This document shows positions 22,195 through 33,668 of a stretch of DNA of 55,451 nt, piece by piece. Under the pieces are notes generated by a model. It had not been told where the DNA came from, did no database searches, and saw nothing but the letters and a program-made list of their open reading frames with translations. Source of the stretch: Pezizomycotina sp. ARF18 (Eukaryota; Ascomycota); contig AZLU01000003.1 of NCBI GenBank assembly GCA_002224055.1, positions 569,788 through 625,238 of the forward strand, given 5' to 3'. Position 1 is the first letter of the stretch. Each line of letters starts with the position of its first letter. Made by a program: the position numbers and the translations under genes.

Positions 22195-25042
22195 TCAAGC
22201 ATAGCGACCCAGCTCCTCCCAAGCTCTGGTAAGCAGCCCTTCTGCTGGAGAAGCTCCTGCCTCCTCCTCTCCTTCGCCGGTTCTCGGCCATTAGCTGTTT
22301 GCAGTTCGCTTCAGCTATATGAAAACAAGAAAAATCTCGTTAGTAAAAGGTCTCAAAATTATACGTATAACATCTACTCGGAGAGAGGTGCTTACCATTT
22401 GGCTTCCTGAGCCCCAAGTCCGCCTCCAGATGCTCGTGCAGAACCGTCTTCATCCTCTCAAAAGAGATACCTGGACATTCATCACAACGTTGTCGATGAA
22501 CCTGCGGCGTGCGATCGTCGAGTACGCGTACACCGTGATCATGGTTTCAATCTCGCACTTGTACGGATCGATTTCCGGCCTCGACCTGTCCACTGCCGCG
22601 CTGCCTTTTTTCCTGGATGGCGTTTCGGGATCAGCTGCGTTTTTGCTCCTCTGCTCCTCCAGCGTCGTGTTTCGCCTGTTCAGCAGTGCTGCTCCGGCCT
22701 GCGACGCTTCGCGGAGTAGTCCTCTTTATTGAGGTATATGGTGATCCTTCTCGAGTTGTACAGCCTGTACAGCGTCTCGCGGTTGAACTCGTGGACGATG
22801 TTGATCACTTCGTGAGGGTCTTCGACGTGAGCTCGAACAGCTCGGACTGGTTGTAAGCGCTGAAGACGTAATCGAAAACGGACATGAGGTCCTCCGTGAG
22901 CCTTCTCTTAGTTTCGTTCAGGAAGTTTTCGAGCGGAGTCTCCAGAGCTGGGTCCACATGCGGGTAAGCTCCTTACGGGCCTTCGGGTCGACGGTGTCGG
23001 GAATTTCGACGAGAGAGACGTCTTGGATAATACGGCGCACTTCCTTAAGGTGCATCATTGTAGTTTCTAGCGAGAGCAGAAGAAAGGGTTAGTCACATCG
23101 CATTTACACGCCCCCAAAAAGATATGTCAAACTTACTTTTCTTGGTCGCTGGCGCGGTCTTCCGTCATCTCGGCGTCTACATCGTCCCTCTCCACCGTCT
23201 CGACGATCCTTTCCGTGCGCTGTTTTTTGGGGGTGTTTTGCGCGCTGTGAGCAGTTCCAGTGCGCTTCCTGGAGCCGGAAGGATACTCGCCGTTGGCATC
23301 AGGGACGTCACTGCGCTTTGACCATTGATGCTGTGGTGCGGAAGCCTCGGGTCGATGATACGGTGGACGCGACCCTTGATCCCCGCGGGCAGTGGGAGGG
23401 GCGAATGGCGACTCCGGGTCTTCTGGACTCTTATCGTCCACGTTGAGACGGGTCGGATGGACATCAAATCGCGCTGGAACCTTTTGGTGAGGTCTTGGAA
23501 TCTGTGCCTGAACGCGCTGGGGCCGTTGTCACCGTCCAGCATGTCCGAAACCTGCCTCTCGAAGCGACTAAGTAGCTGCGCCAGGATCAGGAAACAGTTC
23601 TCAGCCGGAGGGGCGGGAAGGTGTTCAAGCTCGACATCAGTAACGTGTAGGTCATTCTTGACTCTGTCCACGAGCTCTGGGAGCCGGCTACGGATGAGCT
23701 CGCCAAGCTGCTGGACAGGTATGCCTGCAGATTGTGGGTGCCGAACCGGCTGCTGAACTCGCCGAGGGTGGTGCACCAGGGTTCGACGGTGGCGAAGAAA
23801 TTCTTCTTCTTTCTGCTGGATTCCCTGTGGCTGATCTTCGTCATCAGCTCGCGCTGCGAGGTTGCTTTGTGATGAAATAGCCGTGGGGTGCATTTTGTGG
23901 TCTTGCCGGCGAGGACGTTGATCCACTGCTCGTGCTCCCCTTCAGTGAGCGTGTCAGGTTTGGTTAAAGCTCCAATGGTACGTCCGATGCGTATTCGTGG
24001 CGAGCTTGACGGAGGATTGATTTACGGCATCATCCTTCATCGTGACGGCAAGGAGAACAAGACAGTTCTCGTTCTTGATGTGCTCAATCACGAGCTTTTC
24101 GACGAGGTGGACGAGGTAGGATTCTTCCGTCCTCTCGGTAACGTGGAAGAGTCCTGGAAGATCAATGAATGCAAGATTCGGCAGGTTTGGGCCCCTAATA
24201 TCAAGGCAGACGACATTGGGAGAAAACTTGACATCAAAAATGCTCTGATCGCTGCAGGGTCCGTGAACAAAGTCTCGCCAGTCTTTCGTCGGACACAAGA
24301 TAGCGCTTTGTGCCCTTATGAGCGCCTCCTCTACCTCATCCAGAGAGTTCAGCCTTAAAAACGGATGTTGCTCCTGATTCTTCTGAACCCACGGGTTTCT
24401 CCCCTGGTCCTGGCCTCGTGCTTGTAATTGTACCTCAGGGAAACCTCGCACGTCCACTGCGCGCCTTCGATGGAGCTCTCCATCAAATTTATCTCTAGCG
24501 GGCAGCGCGTGCACGTACCCGTATACCTGGGAACCTTGATTCCCGAGATGGCTTCGATAAGGAGGACTTTCCGGCGGACTGATTGCCGATGACTGCGATT
24601 TAGGTAAGGGGATATTTAAATCTTCGATGCCAGCAGCGCGGAGCTTGTTTATCGTGAGTACATGTCGCGCATGCCATGGCCGAGATTGCCGATGGCGCGG
24701 ACGTGGGTGTCTTCGGAGTCCATTTCTTCTGACTGCAGATCTTGCTGCTGGTGGCGCGGGGTTGGTGTTCTATCGCCGTCGTGCTGCGGAGTTCGTAGGG
24801 ATAGCTCTTCGAAGTTCGTTGGCGTGTCTTCGTTGGACGGTAACGGCGTCAGGGGCGATGTGCTTCCGAGCGGCGGTCCGTTGGCATAGATAGCGTTGTT
24901 CGAGAAGTTGTTCGCGTTCGCGACGTTGGTACTGTGCTTGGTGATTGCGATCGGAGTCTATGGGATCCGATGGTATGACGGGTTTCTGTTCTTGTTTGGT
25001 TGCCATGACAGGGGAGGGGGAACGAGAAGGAGAGTAGCTCAT
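22195..25042 (-). CDS. Dynamin-like large GTPase with GED (many frameshifts)
   Basis: This is a fungal dynamin-superfamily protein: a GTPase that assembles on membranes and remodels them. On the minus strand a Ser/Pro/Arg-rich N-terminus (MSYSPSRSPSPVM) is followed by INKLRAAGIEDLNIPLPK and a P-loop, GNQSAGKSS, near 24570-24600. The switch motif DLPG lies in LAFIDLPGLFHV (about 24150) and the guanine-specificity motif in TIGALTKPD (about 23955). A stalk follows (EEFFATVEPW, LPELVDRVKN). The C-terminal effector domain (VYAYSTIARRRFI, then LTRAWEELGRYA-stop) is assembled from several frames. Introns fit at 23067-23136 and 22315-22395. The longest single frame is 249 residues of an expected 800-900, and at least eight frame changes are needed. 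I cannot place the subfamily. Confidence 0.85.
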
Positions 25043-25389
25043 TTTCGTTTGTTGCTACTTGTTTAAGGAGGGATATCGAAGGGTAGGAGCTACAGCTCTT
25101 GTAGCTTCTCGTGAAGTCTAGAAGGGATTATCAATATTAGGCGAAACGAAACGAAACAAAAATCTCGAGCAAGGCGAAGGAAGAGAAAGAAGGAAGGAAG
25201 GAATGAAGGAGAAGGAGGGAAGGGGAAAGGAGGATCCATACCATTCTTATAACATCCATCATTGGAGGGTGAGGAGAGTTGGAATCTGGAAACAAAGGAT
25301 GAGAAGAGGAAGGCAAAGCAAAAAAACGGTTGGAAAAACTACCAAGTAACTAGACCCTATCCTGATATCTTATACAAGGGAGCACTATA

Positions 25390-26047
25390 CGCGTCTTCAG
25401 CGCAATTTACTATGGGAACTCCGTAAAATTCGACGCCAACCTCTTCAAATTTTTTACGGGCTATAAGAAGTACCGGGTACATTTGACAATTTTATCCAAG
25501 TTATCCAAGGATGTGGAGATCGCGTCTTGGATATCCTTCCACACAGCAGAATGTTCGCGTATTTTTAATTTCTCCCGGAGGTTTGGGATTTCAGCGATAG
25601 CCGTTACGTGCGAATCGCCATACAAAAATATCTTGGATTTCCCTTCACCGCGTAAATTGTTCTTGAAACCAACGCCTGCCCCACAACCAATCAAAATCGA
25701 ACTATGCCCTACCCACGCCAGACTACCACGATTCCTTCTTTTTCCCTCTCGCCTTTTTACACCACTAGCAGGTACTTCGGATTCGGGTCTCGATCCCGCC
25801 CAACCCGAATAAGATGCATGCCGATAGCAAGGAACCAGAGGGGTACATCTTGGATGGCCAAGACTCTAGGTTGAGGGACATCCCAAAGCTTTTTGGTGGG
25901 ATACAAGCCTAAGATGCTGGGATGCTCGTGAAAGGTGTTCGTGAGGCATAAGTAAGCGCTTCTATGGCGACTTTCCACGCGACGCATCCGAACGGACCCT
26001 GGAGATGAAGATGAACATATTTTGTCGTTATCACCTCTTTTTTTCAA
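25390..26047 (-). CDS. Uncharacterised protein, frameshifted
   Basis: Two minus-strand frames may be one gene. One is MKKRGDNDKICSSSSPG... with HPSILGLYPTKKLWDVPQPR (26047-25757). The other is GCGAGVGFKNNLRGEGKSKI, FLYGDSHVTAIAEIPNLREK and STSLDNLDKIVKCTRYFL (25694-25461), which another frame may extend with KFEEVGVEFYGVPIVN to about 25400. The second part has balanced protein-like composition with helix-forming stretches. No family is recognised. It lies between the dynamin-like gene and the transporter, both also on the minus strand. Confidence 0.3.
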
Positions 26048-26469
26048 ATCGCGAGTTCTTTTTTTTTTTTTTTTTTTTTTTAATTAAACCTTAAAAGGTA
26101 CGCTAATATTAGTGAAAGTTTCTCTAGATAATGGTCGACATGCTCGATTGGTTTCAGGAAGCTTAGCTTGGAATCTTTACTATCGCGGCGCACTTGAAAT
26201 GCTGTTCTTTCGATAGTTTTTTTTTTTTTTTTTGATATCGTAGCGCAAGTAAATCATCGCTCTTTTTTCGGTAGGGAAAATGAAACTAAAAGTACACAAT
26301 TAAGGGTTTCATTTGATAAATCTCAAGTTATATCTCCTCTCTTATAGCTTCCCCATCTTGCATTTCATTTATTGCAATTTCTGTTCCTTACATCTTCCCC
26401 TCCCGTCTGCCCCCCCCACCATCCAAGCCTAACCTCAGCCCAGGAAAACTAACACCCATGCCTAATCAC

Positions 26470-28596
26470 CGCCTATCGAGCGTACTGTGCAGCTTGTGCT
26501 CCCTGATCAGCGTACCCACGATCCACGCTACCACCGCGAAACCCAACCCCACCAAAAATACCGCTCTGAGCGCATCCATATACGAATCCACACCCTATCA
26601 TGCCACTTCGGCCCAACCTTCACAATGTCTCGAAATTCCTCAATACCCTCCTGATAACCCCTCCGCTTCCTCCCCTTCCCCACCAAGCCTACCCTCCAGC
26701 GCGAACCTCAGGACATTCTGAAACACCGCCCCGCCAATCGTAACGCCAATTGTACTACCCGTCGCGCGGAACGCGTAGCTCGCGCTCGTCACGACGGCCT
26801 GGTGGTCGTGATCTACAGCTGCGATGAGGGATAGTAAAGTGACCGTAAGCATGGCGCCGTAACCGGATCCCGTACAGAATAGGTAGAGGAACTGTTGGAA
26901 CGGTAGGGAGTGTAGCGTCCATGTGCAGATTAGCGTCATGCCGATGACGAAGACGGAGTTTGTTATTATGTTTAGGATGTAGTAGCGGCCCGTCGCGCGC
27001 ATCAGGGCGCCGACGCTGAGGGAGCCGAAGGAGATGCCGATTGCTTGAGGGATCAGGCGGAGGCCGGATTCTGAGGGAGTTGAGCCGAGGAGTTGGAAGT
27101 AGATTGGGGCGTAGAAGTGCTAGTAAAAATAAACATCCGGATTAGCATCTCATATCTTCTTTTTTTTTTTTTTTTTTTTTGTCTTGGTCGGTTTGTTTAT
27201 GGGGAAAGGAAAGGATGGGATGGATAGGGGATAGTGAAAGGGAGATTTATTTGCTTACGATTATAAACTGCGATATGGTGAAGAACCAGTTGGTAAAACA
27301 CGCTGATATGACCGTCCGGTCGAGGAACATCCACATCGGTATGATCGGTTCCTTCGCGACTTTCTCCTCGATGTACACGAACAATCCGAGCAGTACCCGC
27401 TCAGCGGAATCGTAGTGAGTACCAGCGGGTGCGACCACGGCACCACATTCCACCGCTATTCAATCCAACCAGCAGCGCGACGAGCGAAGACACCAACGTA
27501 AACGACCCCAAAAAGTCCACCCGCCTCAGCGGGTGTTCCCCCGTAGCTTTAACCGGTATATTAACAAAAATACACGCGAGCGTGCACGAAATTATAATAA
27601 ACGGCATCTGCACCAAGAACGCCCACCGCCAGCCTATGCTGTCGTTGATCGCGCCGCCGAAGTATCCGCCGATTCCGGAACCTAGGCCCCAGACTATGTT
27701 GCCGATACCCTGGACCATACCGCGCTGCCGGAGGGGGACGAGGTCGGAGGAGATGAATGTCGATATGGCGTTTAGTCCGCCGCCGCCGGCACCCGCGATG
27801 ACGCGGCCGAGGATCATGTGCCATTCGCGCGTTGGCAAAGCCGCAGAGGAGCGTGCCGGCGCCGAATGTTACGTTGGAGAAGATCAGGCCGGCGCGGCGG
27901 CCGAAGATGTCGGTTAGTTTGCCGAATACTATCCATTGCAGGACAGGTTAGTTTTTATCTCGTAATAGAGGTCAGATAAAGGGGGAGCCATATAGGCGCG
28001 TTCTCACGTGGTTGCTATTTGACAGAATATTTGTTAGTAGGTCTTCAATTAAATTAGATGTTGCTTGCAAAAAGGGCAAATACTGGGAAGGGAGGTAGCG
28101 TACAAATGCAGAGTTCGATATCAGGTAGCCCGCCGCGACCCAACTTATAGACGAAAACGAGTTGAAAGAGTTTGAAATCGGAGGGAGCAGGGTGGCGATG
28201 ATCGTAGAATCTAGTCAGACCCGCGGAAAAAACGTTAGCGAGCTTGTAAACGAGATTTGTATAGATCGGGGAGAAACCAGTTCATTTATTTACCTAAAGC
28301 TGCTAGGAACGTGCCAACCTATTAAATCATTGTTAGTCAATTACGCAAAAGTAACCCGAGAGGTTCTGGAAAAATGTGAAGAACTTACGAGTGAAGACCC
28401 GTTATGATGACGAGCTTCGAGGTAGGTACCTGCCGGACGATCGGAGTGCCATTGGCGGCTCCATTCGAAGATTGTCCGTTAGAACTTGCTGTTGCAGCGT
28501 TATCTTTCAGCAGAGGCGTGTTTTCCGACGGTTGGGTGGGATTCCCCGTTGTTTCGCGGGCACGATCTGGTCCTCGACGTCCTGATGATTCGACAT
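26470..28596 (-). CDS. MFS transporter, DHA2 (14-TM) type, Fnx1/Vba-like
   Basis: A proton-coupled exporter or vacuolar permease of the major facilitator superfamily. From 28596: MSNHQDVEDQIVPA, an acidic/Ser-rich tail with ENTPLL, then VPTSKLVIITGL, FLAALDSTIIATLLPPIS (DHA2 helix-1 motif), SWVAAGYLISNSAF, FGKLTDIFGRRAGL, GRVIAGAGGGG, GWRWAFLVQMPFI and EKVAKEPIIPM, which is typical of fungal vacuolar basic-amino-acid/Fnx1-like permeases. The last exon holds YAPIYFQLLGSTPSESG, TGSTIGVTIGGAVFQNVL and a tail ending TLIREHKLHSTLDRR. Introns fit at about 28319-28388, 28211-28293, 27929-28103 and 27123-27260. At least five single-base frame changes are required (for example after ANAR near 27830 and twice near 26600-26650). 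The substrate cannot be read from sequence. Confidence 0.85.
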
Positions 28597-28800
28597 CTTG
28601 ATTCCTGATTAAACCCCACTCAATGGAAATATATCATGAGGATTGAATAATGAAAAAAAAGAGAAACTTCCACTTAAACTCCTACGAGACGTGAAGGAGC
28701 CAGAAAAAAGTCCATAAGATGAATTTGCTCATGATTGTAATCTCTGGGGGATGGCGACATCTTATTTAAACAACCACGGAATAATAATAATAATAATAAT

Positions 28801-28836
<36 letters not shown>

Positions 28837-29531
28837 GAGAAATAGAATGACGAAATCTTATTAGCCTATTCAGCCCACTCCCGTTAACCTGGCACGGCAG
28901 CTTTCTGCGCTCGTGTGCGGTATCGGAGTTTTTAGCGTATCGTCCAACAAGAATCGAAGAAATATCTGCTCAGAATTGATAATCAAAATTCTCACTAACT
29001 AGCAAAAAAAAAAAAAAAAAAAAAAAAACGTGGGGACGGGATCCTCCATGCATAACAAGCAGCAACCACCCCGGTATTCTGCATATCGAATCATACAAAA
29101 CAGTTTTTTTACCCTGCACAGAATGCTTGGTATCCGATGAAGTAAAGAAATGGGCAAGTCGATGCGTGAGAATTCTTTATTTCTTGTACGAGTTGAGATA
29201 TCCGACGAATAAAACGGTATCTGTTCCGTTAATCGAGTGATTACTAGTTGTACGACACAATAAGAACGAGGCTCATATACGAAAAATGTTGGCGATGGGA
29301 AATATTATCCGTAATTGAGAAGGCCTGCGATACGGAAAATACCCATATCAAAGAGTAATTAATTGATATTAAATATTTATTTGTATAAAAAAATGCGGGC
29401 GAGTTTTTATCATGCTTTGCAAAACAAGAATGCTGCTATAATTACAGGTTAGCTATTTTATGGACAGAATCTTTGCTGCTGTTTTTCCTCTTGGTGTGGA
29501 AACTTCATTGCCCTCCAGGCAATAACGTTCT
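28597..29531. other. Intergenic, microsatellite and poly-A
   Basis: It separates the 5' end of the transporter from the 3' end of frataxin. It contains the (AAT)n tract at about 28780-28836 and an A26 run at 29003-29028. No gene is seen. Confidence 0.6.
28780..28836. repeat. (AAT)n microsatellite
   Basis: About 18 AAT/ATA units with one interruption (AATTAAT). It lies in the promoter side of the MFS transporter gene. Confidence 0.9.
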
Positions 29532-30448
29532 TCATTTTTGGTTAATTTTCTCCGCCCACTCCTCGTACGTATCTATTGGCGCCTCAAAGCCGACGCCAAG
29601 CTCCTCTTCTAATAAGTCGTTCAGCTTGCTTCCGTCCCGCAGGTACACCCAATCACCCGGGAAAGTACCATCTCCGTCTCTTGCCTCCGTCGACGGGTTG
29701 CCGTCTTCGTCCACCCTGACCCAGTCGTACCGCTTCGGGCGCTGATGGGCTGCTGAGCATATCTGCTTGTTCGGCGGCTGCTTGTTGATCACCAGTGCCC
29801 TGCGGGTTCGAGACCGTCATGACGCGGACTGTTTACATTGCGAAGTATAAAATGAGAGGAAAAAATAGTTAGCCAGTTGCAATGAAATTTTAAAAAATGC
29901 TATGCTTAGGTCCTGTTAAAAAAAAGAGAGAAGAAAGAAAACGTTGTAGTGGGGGCAGGAGCACAAACACTATAGTCCACCTCGATCTGGTATCCGTCTC
30001 CGCTAGCTCCTCAAGGCCCCCGAACAGGTCGTCCAGCGTCTCCTCCGAAAGCTCATGGTACTCTTCCGCGGTGATCTCTATTGGTTTCAGCAGCTTCAAT
30101 TCACACCACCTTCTCCTGCTTCTGGTGCTGTTCCTGTGTCGTCGCACTGTCTCTGTATGACGTGATACAGCGTGGAATTGAGCCCTACACGAGCTTCGTA
30201 TCAGCTGGGGACCACCGTAGGACGCAATGCGGCAAGCCGACGGCACTGACGACGACGACCGAGGAAGAAGAGGTGAGCTTGCGAAGTGGCGTGATCGAGC
30301 TAACGTGCAGAACGCATTCGTGCGACGGCAGCGAAACGACGGTGAGGACCTCGTTAGCGTGTCGCCTGCGCGGAATTGAAGAGTAGAGGGTCGTGGGTAG
30401 GAGTTTCATCTTTTTGGAAATTTTGGAGAATAGGCCTACAAAGCGCAA
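29532..30448 (-). CDS. YFH1: Frataxin, mitochondrial (frameshifted)
   Basis: Frataxin is the mitochondrial matrix protein that promotes Fe-S cluster assembly on the Isu scaffold. The N-terminus (MKLLPTTLYSSIPRRRHANE, Met near 30409 or 30448) is Arg-rich with no acids, like a mitochondrial presequence. The domain follows: EITAEEYHELSEETLDDLF with GGLEELAETD (acidic helix 1), then YQIEVDYS before an intron of roughly 150 bp ending near 29840, MTVSNPQGT, INKQPPNKQI (hallmark strand), PKRYDWV and WVYLRDGSKLNDLLEEELGV. The product ends EEWAEKINQK. Single-base changes fall between NPQGT and INKQ, inside IW-LSSP and in the linker after the presequence. Apart from these, domain length and order are normal. 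It is divergent with the gene at 31070. Confidence 0.9.
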
Positions 30449-31069
30449 TTCAAAACAATTGGACTCCCCGTGGTTGGTTGGTTAGAGTTTCTGCAGGATC
30501 AAGAGGTTTCGGAAATTGGCCGACAATTGAAAAATTTTAAGCTCAAAAGCTTCCCCAAGAGCCGCTAAATTGTGTCACAGCACGTGCCATCAAGCTACCA
30601 CGTGATGGCTAGTTTTCCTGTTACAGCTCGGATCGCGTGCAGTGACCGCCGCAGCTCCGCCAAAATTGTGGACAACGCAGCAAAAAATGTGTTGGAAAAA
30701 GTGCGAAAAGAACACTCGAGCAAATCCAGAATCGCGGCAAGGATGACGATAGGCCAGATATTGCTAGTTAGTTACTACTGAGAAGTAGTTCTACTATATT
30801 TGAAGCATTCTTGTTCGTCGAATTGGGAAGTTCTAGTCAGAGGAAGCAAGAGAGAGTGAGAGAGAATAAGGCTGGTTTTGTTTTAAATTTTGCATTGAAA
30901 TAACAAGTAGCGGTAGAGGTAGATCGAATTATTTTTATAAAAAAAGAATCGTGTCGAGTTTTCTTTCTCAACCCTTTCTCCTTCATCACACAAAAGTTTG
31001 AGCTACGTGTTTTACGATCCCTTCTATATACTACAAAGACTTCAATTAGCCCGCAAATTCCACTATAAT
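30449..31069. promoter_or_regulatory. Divergent intergenic region, frataxin / GMPPA-type
   Basis: This 621-bp stretch separates two divergent conserved genes and should carry both promoters. A TATATA word lies near 31024-31030, 40 bp before the plus-strand ATG, and pyrimidine-rich DNA (TTTCTTTCTCAACCCTTTCT) lies near 30960-30980. A 69-codon frame inside (30572-30781) has no recognisable domain. Confidence 0.4.
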
Positions 31070-32650
31070 ATGTCTACTAAAGCTCTTATTCTCGTAAGTT
31101 TCTCTCCACTTGCTTACAGCAGCTGTCGGCGTATGCACTGAGCTCATTGAACACACCGCTAACCCGTTATTTCTTTAGGTTGGAGGTCCATCCAGAGGAA
31201 ACCAGGTTCCGTCCCCTCTCCCTAGATATTCCGAAGGTACTTCTCTTTATCGAATCTCATCCATTGCAATACATGCTATGCATTCAAGTTTTATTCGGCA
31301 CTAAAAATCCGTTTTCATGCCAGCAATTCTTTTGCTTCTTTTTCATTCTAACATCAAGAACCGTGCAATCGATCTAGCCCCTCTTTGACTTGCCGGCCAC
31401 CCCATCTCTTGGCACTGCCTCTCCGCCCTCTGCAAGGACGACGTCAAGAAGTCCTCCTGATCGGCTACTACGATGAAGGGTCTTCAAGGATTTCATCAAG
31501 TCGCCTCTCCGAATTCCCCCAGCTCTCCATCAAGTACCTGCGCGAGTACATCCCTAGGCACCGCGGCGGGCTTTACCACTTCCGTGACCAGATCACGAAG
31601 GGCTCGCCGAAGCGGTTCTTCGTCCTCAACGCGACGTGGTGCTGCTCTTTCCCTTTGCAGGAGATGCTAACGCTGAGCGACGACCGCGAGGCCGAAGCCG
31701 TCATCCTGGGCACCGCGCGTCAGCAACGAGGCCGCCACGAACTTCGGATGCATCGTCTCCGACCCCGCCACCAAGCGCGTGCTGCATTACGTCGAGAAGC
31801 CCGAGTCGCATATCTCCAACCTGATCAACTGCGGCGTCTACCTCTTCAACTCCTCCATAACTTCCAGATCCGCAAGGCATGCAGGGAAGGCGGACAGGCT
31901 GGCTCAGGACCCTTGTACGACCTTCGGATGAGGGAAACTCGGAGAACGTATTGAGGCTGGAGCAGGATATCCTCCCGTCCTCGCCGAGGGGAAGAACTTT
32001 TACGTTGTACGAGACCAGGGATTTTGGAGGCAGATCAAGACGGCCGGTTCGGCCGTACCCGCCAATGCTCTTTACCTCCAGAAGGCGCTGCAGGACGGTT
32101 CGGAAGCTCGCGGCGCCCAGCAAAGCCGCCGAGGAAGGTGGCCCGCAGATCATCCCGCCGGTCTTCATCCACCCTACGCGAAAGTTGACCCCTCGGCCAA
32201 GCTAGGTCCTAACGTCTCCATCGGCCCCGCGCCCACATCGGCCCCGGTGTGAGGGTTAAAGGAGTCCATCGTCCTGGAAGACGCCGAGATTAAGAACGAC
32301 GCCTGCGTCCTCTACAGCATCATCGGCTGGGGCGGTAAGGTGGGAGCGTGGGCCCGCGTCGAGGGTACCCTACCCCCGTCGGCCAGCACAGCACTACGGT
32401 CATGAAGAACGGCGTCAAGGTGCAGGCTATCACTATTCTCGCGAAGGACTGCGTGGTCAAGGACGAGATACGGGTGCAGAATTGCGTTTGCTGCCGTACA
32501 AAGAGCTGAAGAGGTATGTTTATATTAGATATGTCTTTCCCACCATTTTTCAATAATATATATATGCATTGCTAATGAACTGCTTCGAACTGCTTCTAAC
32601 TGCTTCTACCCCACTAACAATAGGACGTATCCAACGAAGTTATTATGTAA
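31070..32650 (+). CDS. GMPPA: Mannose-1-phosphate guanylyltransferase alpha-type (GMPPA homologue)
   Basis: This family makes, or regulates the making of, GDP-mannose for glycosylation and cell-wall mannan. Exon 1 (31070-31093) is MSTKALIL. Exon 2 (31179-31236) gives [19 protein letters not shown], the nucleotidyltransferase N-terminus with the alpha-type GGPSRGTRFRPL signature. Exon 3 starts at 31378 (PLFDLP) and continues through [57 protein letters not shown] and a left-handed beta-helix ([30 protein letters not shown]). The last exon (32624-32650) encodes DVSNEVIM-stop, the usual family ending. Introns: 31094-31178, 31237-31377 and 32514-32623. Many one-base changes break exon 3. In animals GMPPA is regulatory and GMPPB catalytic; whether that holds here is inference. 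Confidence 0.9.
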
Positions 32651-33668
32651 AGCCAAGAGCTGTTTCATATTTATTCTTTCCTGCTAACGATTTACACAAG
32701 TATCATTTTCCGAAACTGAAGGGGAGAAAAGGGAAAGGAATCCTGATTTCCAGAGAGTACTATCTAGATGATGTTTGTCTGCTCTGTCAAACATTATTCG
32801 TTTTGCGTGTGTATAAGCAGCGAGGCGGATCCCAAATGAAAAGTCTTTTCAAGAATCAAATGATATCAATAAATAAGTAACTACCTTTCGCACCCAATTT
32901 ATCATGTTCATCAATGTATAATGCGAGATACCTGAATTTTACCAAATTTATCGAGTCCGATAGCGCCCGCCCACTACTGTAAGCAAGTCCACAAACCATT
33001 GCGCTGTCTTATAAGTCACAGCACATACAAATGTCAGCCTCAGCCTTTTTGAGAACCAGTACCACCGTTTTTAAGTGTGTTTCACTCAAAATGATATTAC
33101 CAGGCTTATTTTTATAAACAACAATTTACCCTCGGCCTCTGTCGGCTACATAAGTATGCGTGATCGAGCAGCTGCGCGGGCCTTTGGGGAGCACTATAGT
33201 GGTTAGTGGTTAGTAGTTAGTTAGTCTCATATCTCCTTCTGAAGGAGGGCCTGTCTATATGACTGACCATTTTATTTTTATTTTTATTAGAAGGTTCCCG
33301 CCGACTGAGAAAAAAAATTACTTTTCAACCATACACTTCTCGAATAACTCGAACTGACCCACTTTACCTATAGCTCAGCGCACGGTAGCTTGAGCCTATA
33401 ATGCAGCTTATGTCGAGGTTTTAAACTACGTTTTATCTCAATAATATGAAGGGTTATATACGAATTAATATTTTAGTCCGAATTAATTTTAATGATTTTC
33501 AATGCCCGTTATATGTGGACCGTGGTTCAACGGGGTCCTCAACCGTATTTGTTGACGGATCTTCAGTCGTGGCGCACTAACGCAGCCACTGCATTAAAAC
33601 AAATAATATAAATTTTTTTTTTTTGGTGCGGCTAGCAATTTTTTCTTTTTTCGTGCTGTTAGCAGCCC
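32651..33668. other. No supported gene
   Basis: AT-rich spacer. It includes GGTTAGT-type short repeats near 33200-33225 and a stretch at 33505-33600 with a GGTTCAA word that I could not extend to a tRNA fold. Confidence 0.5.

Noticed and set aside
23325-24358. Plus-strand frames of 143 and 156 codons over the dynamin-like gene
   Set aside because: They are antisense to clear GTPase motifs (DLPG, TKPD) and stalk sequence on the minus strand.
33505-33600. tRNA or tRNA-derived SINE (GGTTCAA word)
   Set aside because: Only a B-box-like word is present; I could not find an A box or fold acceptor and anticodon arms.
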